In this document: positions 47,204 through 56,791 of the stretch, one piece after another
Layout of the letters: the number at the start of each line of letters is the position of its first letter
Position numbering within the stretch: position 1 is the stretch's first letter
Assembly: GCA_012103035.1 (NCBI GenBank)
Contig: JAAVLL010000001.1
Location: forward strand, 1,524,501-1,588,500
From: Brucella oryzae
Lineage (GTDB): Bacteria; Pseudomonadota; Alphaproteobacteria; Rhizobiales; Rhizobiaceae
Direction: 5' to 3'
DNA length: 64,000 nt
Program-made: the position numbers and the translations under genes
Notes under the pieces: generated by a model
The model's input: the letters and a program-made list of their open reading frames with translations, nothing else
Told to the model about the DNA's origin: nothing
The model's database searches: none

Positions 47204-48391
47204 CAGCGGTCAACCTCACCAAACACGATATCGAGCGAGCCAAGAATTGCCGACACGTCGGCCAGCATATGGCCGCGGCACAGGAAATCCATGGCGAAGA
47301 TGGGCAAAGCCCGGAGCGCGCAGCTTGCAGCGATAAGGCTTGTTGGAGCCGTCCGAGACGAGGAAGACGCCAAATTCGCCCTTCGGGGCTTCAACTGCCG
47401 CGTAAACTTCACCGGCAGGCACGTGGTAGCCTTCCGTGTAAAGCTTGAAGTGGTGGATGAGCGCTTCCATCGAGCGCTTCATCTCGCCGCGCTTCGGCGG
47501 CACGATCTTGTTGTCGGTGTTGGAAACCGGACCGACGCGCTCCTTGCCGAGCAGAAGATCGACGCACTGGCGCATAATGCGCGCCGACTGGCGCATTTCT
47601 TCCATGCGGATCAGGTAGCGGTCGTAGCAGTCGCCGTTCTTGCCGACCGGGATGTCGAATTCCATCTCGTGGTAGCACTCGTAAGGTTGCGACTTGCGCA
47701 GATCCCATGCAGCGCCCGAACCACGAACCATGACGCCCGAGAAGCCCCATGCCCATGCGTCTTCCAGCTTCACGACGCCGATATCGACGTTACGCTGCTT
47801 GAAAATGCGGTTCGGCGTGATGAGGTCATCAAGATTTTTAAGCGTGGTGAAGAACGGATCGATCCATTTTCCGATGTCTTCCACGAGCTGATCCGGCAGA
47901 TCCTGATGGACGCCGCCCGGACGGAAATAGGCCGCGTGCATACGCGCGCCGCAGGCGCGTTCGTAGAACACCATCAGCTTTTCGCGCTCCTCGAAGCCCC
48001 AGAGCGGCGGCGTCAGCGCGCCAACGTCCATGGCCTGCGTGGTCACGTTGAGAAGATGGTTCAGGATACGGCCGATTTCCGAATAGAGAACGCGGATAAG
48101 CTGACCGCGCTTCGGCACATCGATGCCGAGCAGGCGTTCGACGGCAAGCGCATAGGCGTGCTCCTGATTCATCGGCGCCACGTAATCGAGGCGGTCGAGA
48201 TAAGGCACAGCCTGAAGATAGGTCTTGGCTTCCATCAGCTTCTCGGTGCCGCGATGCAGCAGGCCGATATGCGGATCGACGCGTTCGACGACTTCGCCGT
48301 CGAGTTCAAGCACCAGACGCAGCACACCGTGCGCGGCAGGATGCTGCGGACCGAAGTTAATATTGAAATTGCGGACCTGAGTCTCAGCCAT
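47203..48391 (-). CDS. nuoD: NADH-quinone oxidoreductase subunit D, frameshifted
   Basis: 49 kDa subunit, lines the quinone site. [62 protein letters not shown], then after a shift near 47310 [23 protein letters not shown]. 396 residues from MAETQVRN at 48391, a start that overlaps the preceding GFA gene by eight bases. Confidence 0.96.
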
Positions 48392-48824
48392 GTTCAGCTT
48401 CCTGTTTGGCTGCAAGAGCCGCCAAGAACGCCTCGCCGGTCATCCGGTGGGTGTCATTGGCAAAATCGTAATTCGCAGGCTTGTTATCGATGAAGATTTC
48501 TTCGGCGAAATGGAACCGTTCCGGCTCGGCGAAAGCCTGCATCGAAACGACCGTCATTCCATCATGGACACCGCGCCAGAACAGCGAAGAACCGCACGTC
48601 GAGCAGAAGCAGCGCTCACCCCATTCCGAGGAGGAATAGATCGTCAGGGCAGCTTCGTCCTCGATCTCGACGGACGTGCCGCAATTAACGGCCATAAATG
48701 TACCGCCCGACCATTGCCGGCACATGCTGCAATGGCAGACATCCATTTCCATCTTGACCGGAACGGCGGTGAATTTCACCGCTCCGCAAAGACATTGACC
48801 GTTCAATCTTTCGCCTGCGCCCAT
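48384..48824 (-). CDS. GFA-family (glutathione-dependent formaldehyde-activating enzyme-like) zinc protein
   Basis: Intact, 146 residues from [18 protein letters not shown] at 48824. Zinc-binding cysteines: [18 protein letters not shown] and [10 protein letters not shown]; the fold is the small beta-rich GFA/DUF636 domain. Function in most members is unproven. It starts 10 bases after nuoC and its end overlaps nuoD, so it is translated within the complex I operon. An upstream in-frame start (48941) would overlap nuoC widely and is less likely. Confidence 0.9.
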   Translation of the reverse strand: MGAGERLNGQCLCGAVKFTAVPVKMEMDVCHCSMCRQWSGGTFMAVNCGTSVEIEDEAALTIYSSSEWGERCFCSTCGSSLFWRGVHDGMTVVSMQAFAEPERFHFAEEIFIDNKPANYDFANDTHRMTGEAFLAALAAKQEAEHG

Positions 48825-48834
48825 GAGTCTGCCC

Positions 48835-49443
48835 TCAGTTCGCCTTTGCTTTCTCATCGCCCGGCAGAACGTAATCCGTCCCTTCCCATGGCGAGAGAAA
48901 ATCGAAATTGCGGAATTCCTGGCGCAGTTGCACAGGCTCATAGACGACGCGCTTCAGCTCGTCGTTGTAACGAACTTCAACGAAGCCGGTGAGCGGGAAG
49001 TCCTTGCGCAGCGGATGGCCTTCGAAACCGTAATCGGTCAGGATGCGGCGCAAATCCGGATGACCGGAGAACAGAACGCCGTACATATCGTAGGTTTCAC
49101 GCTCGAACCATTCAGCACCGACGAAGACCGGCACTGCGGAAGGCACCAGCGTATCTTCGTCAGCCTGTACCTTGACGCGAATGCGCTGGTTCTGGCGCGG
49201 AGACATCAGCTGGTAAACGACATCGAAGCGCTTGGCGCGCTGCGGATAGTCGACGCCCGAAATATCCGTCAGGTTGACGAACTGGCATTGCACATCGTCA
49301 CGCAGGAAGGTCAGAACGCTGATGATGCTCGCGGCCGGAACCGAAAGCGTCAACTCGCCATAAGCAAGCTTCGCCTCTTCGATCACGTCGCCGAGGCGTT
49401 CCTTGATGTAACCGGAAAGTTCACCGAGAGCTTCTTCGCTCAT
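48835..49443 (-). CDS. nuoC: NADH-quinone oxidoreductase subunit C
   Basis: Intact, 202 residues. 30 kDa subunit: [70 protein letters not shown] is the family signature. Separate from nuoD, as in most alphaproteobacteria. Confidence 0.97.
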   Translation of the reverse strand: MSEEALGELSGYIKERLGDVIEEAKLAYGELTLSVPAASIISVLTFLRDDVQCQFVNLTDISGVDYPQRAKRFDVVYQLMSPRQNQRIRVKVQADEDTLVPSAVPVFVGAEWFERETYDMYGVLFSGHPDLRRILTDYGFEGHPLRKDFPLTGFVEVRYNDELKRVVYEPVQLRQEFRNFDFLSPWEGTDYVLPGDEKAKAN

Positions 49444-49571
49444 TTTCCTAACTTCCTTATTTAGAACTCACACTGCACTTGCCTTGGGAGACTTTTGGGA
49501 GAAATCCCACGCGGCGGTGTCAGTCGAACCCTAACAAAACCTGTATGGCGCAAACCGGTCCAGAGACCGGA

Positions 49572-50153
49572 TTAACGCTCGATCGTACCCGTGCGGCGAA
49601 TCTTCTTCTGGAGAAGAAGAATGCCGTAAAGCAGCGCTTCAGCGGTCGGAGGGCAGCCCGGAACATAGATGTCGACCGGAACCACGCGATCGCAGCCACG
49701 CACCACCGAATAGGAATAGTGGTAGTAACCGCCGCCATTAGCGCAGGAACCCATCGAGATAACGTAACGCGGCTCCGGCATCTGGTCGTAGACCTTGCGG
49801 AGCGCGGGCGCCATCTTGTTGGTCAGCGTGCCTGCAACGATCATCACGTCGGACTGACGCGGCGATGCACGCGGGGCGATACCGAAACGTTCAGCGTCAT
49901 AACGCGGCATGGAAATGTGCATCATTTCCACGGCGCAGCATGCGAGACCGAAGGTCATCCACATCAGCGAACCGGTACGCGCCCAGGTAATCAGGGCGTC
50001 AGCGGAGGTGACGATGAATCCCTTGTCGGAAAGCTCGCTGTTCAGATCGTTGAAGAATGCATCGTCGGAACCGACAGGCTTGCCCGTGCGCGGGTCAAGA
50101 ATGCCCTTCGGCTGCGGAGCCACGAGCGTTGTGTTGGCTGTGGTCAATCCCAT
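49572..50153 (-). CDS. nuoB: NADH-quinone oxidoreductase subunit B
   Basis: Intact, 193 residues from MGLTTANT (50153). Binds cluster N2 through [17 protein letters not shown] and [15 protein letters not shown]. The start lies inside the end of nuoA (about 10-base overlap), preceded by AAGGGAG within nuoA. 128 bases separate it from nuoC. Confidence 0.97.
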   Translation of the reverse strand: MGLTTANTTLVAPQPKGILDPRTGKPVGSDDAFFNDLNSELSDKGFIVTSADALITWARTGSLMWMTFGLACCAVEMMHISMPRYDAERFGIAPRASPRQSDVMIVAGTLTNKMAPALRKVYDQMPEPRYVISMGSCANGGGYYHYSYSVVRGCDRVVPVDIYVPGCPPTAEALLYGILLLQKKIRRTGTIER

Positions 50154-50507
50154 TCCAGCGCTCCCTTCTTCCATTCATAAATGAAGCCGATGGTCAGAAC
50201 GCCAGGAACACCATCATCGACGCAAAGCCGAACCAGCCGATTTCACCAAAGGACACAGCCCATGGGAAAAGGAAGGCGACTTCCAGATCGAAGATGATGA
50301 AGAGAATCGACACCAGATAGAAACGGATGTCGAATTTCATGCGGGCGTCATCGAAGGCATTGAAGCCGCACTCGTAAGCAGAAAGCTTTTCGGGGTCGGG
50401 CTGTCTATATGCGACGAGGAACGGCGCAACCAGAAGGCTACACCAATTACCATCGCGATGCCGAGAAAGATGACGATCGGCAAATAGGAACTTAAAAGCT
50501 CGTTCAT
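50144..50507 (-). CDS. nuoA: NADH-quinone oxidoreductase subunit A, frameshifted
   Basis: First gene of the complex I operon, about 121 residues, three helices. [19 protein letters not shown], then after a shift near 50425 [53 protein letters not shown], the strongly conserved core; another shift near 50200 precedes [22 protein letters not shown] lies just before ATG 50507. Confidence 0.94.
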
Positions 50508-51054
50508 GGTCCTTTATCCGGCTTGAATACGAGGCTGCGCCGCCTGTCATAAGCTTTTGGGGCCGACGACCATGCGACACATTGCATCTGTGCATCCTCG
50601 TCGCCCCAAGCAGCTTCAAAAGGCATGCCGTGCGAACTAAGCGCTTTTCGCCCGGACGGTTATCGCAGCGCGTGCGCAAGCGCAACCCCTCCGGCACTAT
50701 CTGTTGGGCAAAGACGAGCCAAGATGCTTAACAAGACACGGCATCAAGCCCGTTTACCCCACAGAAACCCCGTATAACATGAAAAGATCATAATTTCGTG
50801 AGGAAAAGTCGCACCCTCATCCCCGCCAACTGGTCTGATTCCGACATTGGCATCCGTCGGATATTAGAGTTGAGCAAATGTCGGAATCAAAATGACCACT
50901 GGTCACTCCATATATCCAGTGGTTTTGGGAATTTGACGTTTGAAACGAGATTGATAACGGACGGGTATCAAACCACTGGCAATTATCGGGAGAATCAATG
51001 GCCTGCAATTTGGGTATGAAAGCAGTGGGTTTCGGCACTCGCAGTTAGATAAAC
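50508..51054. other. Gene-free stretch upstream of the nuo operon
   Basis: About 550 bases between nuoA and the lipoprotein hydrolase, both on the minus strand. It should hold the nuo promoter. Several short frames exist at 50798-51040 but none has a convincing start or composition; I see no strong hairpin. Confidence 0.5.
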
Positions 51055-52239
51055 TCAAGGAGCAGCGGAAGCCGTCACCCCGACTAGTCTGCCCGGCAGA
51101 TAAAGCACAAGCGATGCGGCTCCCTTGATTGCAGAAGCACCGTCTGCCAGCACCGCTTGCCCTGTCGTTTGGTTTTCCCGTCCGTTCAAAGCGCCCAGCG
51201 AAAGAGTGCCGTCACTGACCAGAGCCATGAGCGATGGCGACGATGCAAAGACATTGTGCGCCCCACCATCCACGTCGGTCGCGTCTATCACCGCGATTCC
51301 ATATTTCTGGAGCGTCGGAATACTGGTGCCGTCCCCTACCCGCGCGTGGCCGCCGGTGATGAAGGAAGAGACACCGAGCGCGCGATCGCTGCGCGATGTC
51401 ATCACAGCTGTCGGATGCGGCATGGGATCGATATCCTTGATCTGCTTTTCAAAGACATCGAGGTCTATGTCGGGCGCGGCGAGCAACAGAGCGCTGATGC
51501 GGCCCAGCACGTTCTTTTCGCCACGCAAGGACAAGGTTCTCAAAGCCTCCATGGTGACGAAGCTGCCCATGGAGTGCCCTAACAGGACAATGTGTTCAGC
51601 ATTGCTGCGAGCCACAAGTTCCAGCAAGCGCGCCAGACCGTCCCGTGCGAAGTCCGCGCTATCACGATCATAGACATAAAGCCCCAGATCGCCGCCCGAC
51701 GGCCAGGCATATTCAACCGCCACCGATTTCATCCTGTAGTCATGGACGAATTGCGCCAGACGAAATGTGCTATCGGCAAAATTATTGTTGTAGCCGTGCA
51801 CAAAGATCAGGATTTCCTTGTCCTTCTGTCCCTGCTTCGCCAGAGCGGCATTCAATTGAGCGAGAAACTGTTCTGCATTGTCATACGGCTGAAATGCCGT
51901 GGCAGCGAAATTTTTGGCGGGATCAGGTTTGTAACCGGTCGACTCGACCTGTCCTTTGACATGGGCCGCCGGAATACCGACATCGACCTGCGCAAAATTC
52001 AGCGTTTCGGAGCGCTTGGAATTGTAAGGTTGCGAGAAATCATCCGAACGCTGGCGGCTCGTCGCAACATAGATGGGAACCACTGCCGCCGGTTTCGCAG
52101 GTTTGACGATGGCGGCATTGGCTGCGGCCACCGATTGCGGGCTTGAATTCGGCCCGTGCCACAGCACGGCGCGGGGTGAGCCACATCCGGCAAGAATCAA
52201 AAACGTTGCAAGCACACCAAGAAGAGCGTGTCGGGCCAT
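51055..52239 (-). CDS. Alpha/beta hydrolase lipoprotein, DUF900 family
   Basis: Intact, 394 residues. Signal peptide with lipobox (LLGVLATFLILAGCGS), then about 50 linker residues and the DUF900 hydrolase domain: EILIFVHGYNNNFADSTFR, nucleophile Ser in LLGHSMGSFVTMEALR, LLLAAPDIDLDVFEKQI, SRSDRAL and a late His in DGGAHNVF. A membrane-attached esterase or lipase of unknown substrate; such proteins are widespread in Rhizobiales. Confidence 0.85.
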   Translation of the reverse strand: MARHALLGVLATFLILAGCGSPRAVLWHGPNSSPQSVAAANAAIVKPAKPAAVVPIYVATSRQRSDDFSQPYNSKRSETLNFAQVDVGIPAAHVKGQVESTGYKPDPAKNFAATAFQPYDNAEQFLAQLNAALAKQGQKDKEILIFVHGYNNNFADSTFRLAQFVHDYRMKSVAVEYAWPSGGDLGLYVYDRDSADFARDGLARLLELVARSNAEHIVLLGHSMGSFVTMEALRTLSLRGEKNVLGRISALLLAAPDIDLDVFEKQIKDIDPMPHPTAVMTSRSDRALGVSSFITGGHARVGDGTSIPTLQKYGIAVIDATDVDGGAHNVFASSPSLMALVSDGTLSLGALNGRENQTTGQAVLADGASAIKGAASLVLYLPGRLVGVTASAAP

Positions 52240-52514
52240 CGTCGCAGCGATCCGTTCCTGTCATCCGTTTCCACGCGATTGAAAACAGGAAATTCGCTCC
52301 ATGGCAATGCATTGGCGCAGCCGCCGGCTTTTGCCATGCAAACCGCTCCGGGGCCAATGGTCCGCAGGTGAAAAATTCCGTTCGCATTTACAGGTAAAGT
52401 TGGAATGGAACCGTTCCAATTGCTGAAAGCTTTGCGAAGCCATGCCTTCAGATCGCATTCGCCCCAGCTATCATGAAACGCAGTCTCAGCCGAAGCATCG
52501 CAAGGAGGTCACGC
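52240..52514. other. Intergenic region with an inverted repeat
   Basis: Between the hydrolase and the small membrane peptide. The only structure I see is TTGGAA-TGGAACCG-TTCCAA at 52400-52419, with an inner GGAAC-C-GTTCC. It could be a regulator site for the peptide downstream. Confidence 0.35.
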
Positions 52515-52610
52515 ATGAGCCAGTACCTGCTCGCCAGCGGCGATCTTCTCGCCATTGCAGCGATCATTCTGTCGGTCGCTTATCTGTCCTGGAAGCAATT
52601 TTCCAAATAA
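52515..52610 (+). CDS. 31-residue single-span membrane peptide
   Basis: MSQYLLASGDLLAIAAIILS then VAYLSWKQFSK: one hydrophobic helix with a basic C-terminal end. AAGGAGGT, a near-perfect ribosome site, lies seven bases before the ATG, much better than most genes here. No neighbour suggests a partner. I do not recognise the family. Confidence 0.6.
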   Translation: MSQYLLASGDLLAIAAIILSVAYLSWKQFSK

Positions 52611-52729
52611 CAAGTGCGCGGCTCGACGAAGTCGCTACGCCTTGGCAATTCCCATGAAGATTCTTGAAGATAAGGCGGTAGCGCCACTTTCGTATCAACG
52701 TTCAATCTATCGATTTGTTGAGAGGAAAG

Positions 52730-52805
52730 TGGCGCGAGTGACGGGCTCGAACCCGCGACCTCCGGCGTGACAGGCCGGCACTCTAACCAACTGAGCTACA
52801 CCCGC
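52730..52805 (-). tRNA. tRNA-Asp (GTC)
   Basis: Read on the minus strand: acceptor GCGGGTG pairing CACTCGC, D-arm GCTCAGTTGGTTAGAGT, anticodon stem CCGGC-CTGTCAC-GCCGG with anticodon GTC, T-arm CGGGTTCGAGCCCG, encoded CCA. All arms close. Confidence 0.95.
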
Positions 52806-52865
52806 GCATTTCTCGGCAACCTTGCGGCTGCGTCGCACCGGCGTTTCCGCCCGGTGTGAGCGGTC

Positions 52866-52893
52866 GTTTAAGGGGTTCTCGAACAAGTGTCAA
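52866..52893 (-). promoter_or_regulatory. Promoter of first tRNA-Asp copy
   Basis: TTGACA (52893-52888), 16 bases, TTAAAC (52871-52866), about 60 bases before the tRNA. The same boxes recur before the second copy. Confidence 0.7.
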
Positions 52894-53000
52894 GCGCGTG
52901 TTTGGAGAAGAATTGCGATATTACAAAATCATTCACAGGACGCATCAACGTCCCTTCGGTATCAGCAATTTGGGTTTGAAAAGAAGCAAAACGGCGGTGG

Positions 53001-53055
53001 GCGCCACTTTCGTGTCAACGGTCAATCTATCGATTTGTTGAGAGGAAAGTGGCGC
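53001..53055. repeat. Inverted repeat flanking the 3' end of tRNA-Asp
   Basis: GCGCCACTTTC at 53001-53011 and GAAAGTGGCGC at 53045-53055 are perfect 11-base arms; the second includes the tRNA CCA end. The other copy has the same arrangement (52681-52735). The hairpin could end the transcript or affect 3' trimming. Confidence 0.6.
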
Positions 53056-53125
53056 GAGTGACGGGCTCGAACCCGCGACCTCCGGCGTGACAGGCCGGCA
53101 CTCTAACCAACTGAGCTACACCCGC
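53050..53125 (-). tRNA. tRNA-Asp (GTC), second copy
   Basis: Identical to the first copy over the whole tRNA, anticodon GTC, encoded CCA. Part of the 320-base tandem duplication. Confidence 0.95.
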
Positions 53126-53185
53126 TCATTTCTCGGCAACCTTGCGGCTGCGTCGCACCGGCGTTTCCGTCCGGTGTGAGCGGTC

Positions 53186-53213
53186 GTTTAAGGGGTTCTC
53201 GGACGAGTGTCAA
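53186..53213 (-). promoter_or_regulatory. Promoter of second tRNA-Asp copy
   Basis: TTGACA (53213-53208), 16 bases, TTAAAC (53191-53186), same as the other copy. Confidence 0.7.
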
Positions 53214-53414
53214 GCAAGGGTCACGAAGAAAGAATAAGAATTTTCGATTTTGCTGCAGAACGCCCGATTTTCGGGCATTTTCAATGACATCAACTTATCC
53301 ACAAACTCAGTCTGGCTCTCGAATCCAAACCTGTTTCAAGAATCATCCACGTCGCACCTGCCGACAAGCGCCTCCTTACAGCAATTAGCAAACTGCAATT
53401 GCCCACTTGATTTC

Positions 53415-53432
53415 ATACCAACTGGTTGGTAT
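53415..53432. promoter_or_regulatory. Operator-like inverted repeat before the TetR gene
   Basis: ATACCAAC-TG-GTTGGTAT, perfect eight-base arms with a two-base spacer, ends 21 bases before the TetR start codon. Its form is typical of TetR-family operators, so autoregulation is likely. Confidence 0.75.
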
Positions 53433-53453
53433 TGTATTTATAGGAGTAAGATT

Positions 53454-54067
53454 ATGGCACGCAAACAAAATCCGTTGACCCGGTCCAACCTGCTTGATGC
53501 GGCATTGAGCGTTATTCGCACCAAGGGTTACACTGCAACGACGGTTGATGACATCTGCACGAAGGCATCCTTATCGAAAGGCGCTTTCTTTCATCATTTC
53601 TCCAGCAAGGAAGATCTGGCGGTAGCCGCCGCGAACTACTGGTCGGAAATGACGGGCGCGTTCTTTGCAGATGCGGCTTACCACGCTCCTGAAGACCCGC
53701 TTGAGCGCGTACTGGCCTATGTCGAGCTGCGTAAGCAACTGATTCAAGGCGACCTGCCCGACTTCACCTGTCTCGTCGGCACTATGGCGCAGGAGGTCTA
53801 CGAGACCAATTCCGTAATTCGGAATGCCTGCTGGGACAGCATTTCAAGCCATGCGGATACGCTTGTTCCCGATATCGCGGCCACGATGGAGCGCTATCCG
53901 GCCGCAGGCGATTTCACCGCCGAGAGCCTCGCTCTTCATACCCAGGCCGTTATTCAGGGGCTTTCATCATCGCCAAGGCCAGCGGCGATCCGCGGCGCGC
54001 GGTCGAAAGCATCGACCATCTCAAGCGATATATAAGCCTGCTCTTCAAACAGCCTGCCAACCATTGA
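53454..54067 (+). CDS. TetR/AcrR-family transcriptional regulator, frameshifted near end
   Basis: HTH at residues 25-50: AALSVIRTKGYTATTVDDICTKASLSKGAFFHHFSSKEDL. The ligand domain follows (PDFTCLVGTMAQEVYETN, with a Cys). Start MARKQNPLTR at 53454 has AGGAG upstream; the frame is open earlier but that part is unlike the family. A shift near 53963 moves the tail, which then reads FIIAKASGDPRRAVESIDHLKRYISLLF and ends at 54067, about 204 residues. The AHSA1-like gene starts 24 bases later and is probably cotranscribed. Confidence 0.88.
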
Positions 54068-54091
54068 ACCGAAACGACAAAGGAGGAAACC

Positions 54092-54535
54092 ATGCCCAGC
54101 ACTATTCGCCTGCACCGTGTATTCGCCGCCAAGCCGGAGAAGGTTTATCGCGCATTCATCGAGCCGGATGCGGTGGCCAGCTGGCTCCCGCCATATGGCT
54201 TCACCTGCACCGTCCACGAGCTTGAGGCAAAGGTCGGCGGCAAACACAGAATGTCATTTCGCAATTTCACGACCGGCGGCGGCCATTCCTTTGGCGGCAC
54301 ATATGTCGAACTCGTTCCGGGAGAACGGCTGGTCTATACGGACAGTTTCGACGACCCGAACCTGCCGGGCGAAATGAAAGTCACGATAACGTTGAAAGCA
54401 GTTTCGGTTGGAACGGAAATCAACATCGAACAGCAAGGCGTACCCGATATCATTCCGGCTGAAGCCTGCTATCTCGGCTGGCAAGAATCTCTGGAGAAGT
54501 TGAAGAAGCTCGTTGAGCCTGAAATCAACCAGTAA
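54092..54535 (+). CDS. SRPBCC/AHSA1-like domain protein
   Basis: Intact, 147 residues. START-like fold: IRLHRVFAAKPEKVYRAFIEPDAVASWLPPYGFT at the N-terminus and EACYLGWQESLEKLKKLVEP at the C-terminus are hallmark AHSA1 ends; FGGTYVELVPGERLVYTDSF in the middle. Binds a small hydrophobic ligand, identity unknown. AAAGGAGGAAACC is a strong ribosome site. Probably controlled by the TetR protein upstream. Confidence 0.9.
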   Translation: MPSTIRLHRVFAAKPEKVYRAFIEPDAVASWLPPYGFTCTVHELEAKVGGKHRMSFRNFTTGGGHSFGGTYVELVPGERLVYTDSFDDPNLPGEMKVTITLKAVSVGTEINIEQQGVPDIIPAEACYLGWQESLEKLKKLVEPEINQ

Positions 54536-54548
54536 CGCTGTTTCAACA

Positions 54549-54581
54549 GTGACGCACGGCTTGCTGTCTGCCGTGCGTCAC
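54549..54581. terminator. Bidirectional terminator between AHSA1-like and TRAP genes
   Basis: Perfect 12-base arms GTGACGCACGGC and GCCGTGCGTCAC around a nine-base loop, 14 bases past the AHSA1 stop and 15 past the TRAP stop on the other strand. Confidence 0.75.
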
Positions 54582-54595
54582 CGATCAGGCAATCC

Positions 54596-56642
54596 CTATA
54601 CTGCCTGTGGCTGCCTCAGCGACGAAAGGTGGCGAACCACAACCGGCACCAGTAACAGCAGTCCCACGATCGATGAGTAGATCTCCGGTGCAACCAGGAG
54701 AATGGCCGCAAAACCATCAGGACATTTTCCCACGCCTTGGTGCGCACCAGGAAAAGCCTGACAATGCGGCGCCCAAAGCAGTGATGCCTATGGCACAACC
54801 GAGGAATGCCACCAGGAAATCAGGCCAGTTGAAGTTCGACGTAACCAGCAGAAGCGATGGGGAGAAAACGAAAACAAATGGCACCAGCACCTTGCCGAGG
54901 CCGAGCCGGAAGGCCGTATTGCCAGTCTTGAACGGATCAGCACCTGCCATACCCGCCGCCGCATAAGCCGCGAGCGCAACAGGCGGTGTAATATCTGCCA
55001 ACACCCCATAATAGAAAACGAAGAAGTGGGCCACAATCGGCTCAACGCCCAGCAGCCCCAACGCGGGTGCGGCAATTGTGGCCATGATGATGTAATTGGC
55101 TGTCGTCGGAATGCCGCAGCCCATCAGAATGCAGACAATCCCCGTCATGATGAGCGTGAATAGCAGCGTCAATGTTTGTGGGCCAAACCAGGCCGCGGGC
55201 AGAACAGTGCCGAAATAGGTCGCAAGCTGCGCGGCCGTCGATGTCACGATGTAGGAGATCTTGAAGCCGACACCAGTAAGCGTCACCACACCGACGATGA
55301 TGCCGACAGTCGCCGCCGCCGCGCCAACGGCAAGCGCATATTTGGCCCCGTCGCGCAGTCCGTCAAAAATCTCGCCTATCGACATGCGCTTGCGCGGATT
55401 GAGCAATCCCACCGCAATACAGAGCGTAATACCCCAGAATGCAGCCAGATAAGGCGTATAACCCGACAGCAGAACGCCAATCAGCACGATCAGCGGAATG
55501 ACGGTCGGCCAGTCACGCTTGAAGGCTTCCTTCAGGTCAGGCAGCTCTTCCTTCGTCATGCCGCGCAAGCCGTTACGCTTGGCTTCGAAATGAACCTGCA
55601 TCAGCACACCGAAGAAGTGCATGAAGGCAGGCACGATGGCAGCCAGAATAATTGTCGTATAAGGCAGATTCAGGAATTCGATCATCAGGAACGCGGCTGC
55701 CCCATGATCGGCGGCGTGATCTGCCCGCCTGTCGATGATGCGGACTCCACGGCGGCGGCGAAGTGGCGCTTGTAACCGAGCCGGATCATCGCCGGGATCG
55801 TCAGCGAACCCACCGTCACCGTATTGGCGACCGACGAACCCGAAATCATGCCGAACAGAGCGGACCCGAAAATGGAAACCTTTGCTGGGCCGCCTGCGAA
55901 ACGGCCCGCTACCCAGGCCGCGCAATCCAGAAACAGCTGACCGAGGCCGATGCGGGTGGCAAAACCCCGAACAGCACGAAATGAAAGACGTAAGTTGCAA
56001 CCACGCCGAGCGCGATACCGTAGATACCTTGTGTCGTCAGATAAAGATGATTGACAAGCTGGCTGACCGTCGCGCCGGATGCACGAGAATGCCCGGCATA
56101 TGCTGCCCATAGATCGCATAAAGCATGAACAGGACAGATATGATCGGAAGTGGCCAACCGACGGAACGCCGCGTCGCTTCCAGAAGGATCAGAATGAGAA
56201 GACCGCCGAGAACGACATCCGTCGTTGTTGGGTTGCCGACACGGAAAGCCAGATCGTCGAGCGGTATCAGCGGAACATGCGCAACGGACACGACCGCGAT
56301 GATTGCCAGGGCCCAATCGATGATGGAAATGCCAAGTGGTCTCAGCCATGACGATGTGGTGGGCTTGTCGTATCCCTTGCGGGAAAACGGGAAAACAAGG
56401 AAAACGAGGCCGAGCACAAAGGAAAGATGAATGCCGCGATGCACCATTTCCGACAGAAGGCCGAAACCCGCAGTGTAATAGTGGAAAATGGAAAGCGCGA
56501 TCAACAGCGCGCCGACTATACGGGCTGCGAGCGGCCCCAGCGGGCGAAAGCGAATCTCTGAGTCGAACTTCTCTTCCAGTTCGCGCGCCTTGGCTTCATC
56601 CAGTTCCATGGGCGACAGTTTCGCCTCTTGCTCGCTCACCAT
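54596..56642 (-). CDS. TAXI-type TRAP transporter permease (fused small and large membrane subunits), frameshifted
   Basis: About 682 residues with some 18 helices. Residues 1-200 are DctQ-like (IRFRPLGPLAARIVGALLIALSIFHYY, HLSFVLGLVFLVFPF), the remainder DctM-like (FGMISGSSVANTVTVGSL, STGGQITPPIMG, MGCGIPTTANYIIMATIAAPAL, FVFYYGVLADITPPVALAAYAA). Shifts near 56065, 55955, 55700 and 54720; corrected tail ends LRQPQAV at 54596. Works with the receptor gene 150 bases upstream; sodium- or proton-driven uptake of an unknown acid. Confidence 0.9.
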
Positions 56643-56791
56643 ACTGGCCTCTCCATTCAGAGCGTGGTTGATCCAACTGAATCAAAACTGCCCTAACCAC
56701 TTGTTTTAATGTTTCTTTGTTGGCTGGAAGCAAATGCACGGAGTTCTGGTGAAACTCCGTGCATCTTGTTCATCCAAACCGGAACGGCGAC

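Larger units (their letters stand above)
52681..53215. repeat. Tandem duplication containing tRNA-Asp, period 320 bases
   Basis: 52681-52895 and 53001-53215 are nearly identical (a handful of substitutions), covering promoter, tRNA gene and a downstream hairpin. The unit repeats at 320 bases; the 105 bases between the copies (52896-53000) are unrelated to what follows the second copy. Confidence 0.85.

Noticed and set aside
23333..50507. Many long plus-strand open frames opposite the minus-strand genes (for example opposite nuoG, nuoE and nuoL), some over 300 residues
   Set aside because: They mirror the codon pattern of the real genes on the other strand, have no domain likeness and are rich in His, Arg, Asp and Gln, as expected for antisense shadows in GC-rich DNA.
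50798..51040. Short frames of about 73 residues on both strands between nuoA and the hydrolase
   Set aside because: No ribosome site, no recognisable composition, and they overlap each other; left as non-coding.
52400..52435. EcfG (general stress sigma) promoter before the small peptide, from GGAAC at 52407
   Set aside because: No CGTT-type -10 box stands at the required 16-17 base distance on either strand.
52822..53388. Short repeated frames over the tRNA region starting MSGRLRGSRTSVK
   Set aside because: They are translations of the conserved promoter side of the duplicated tRNA-Asp unit, not proteins.
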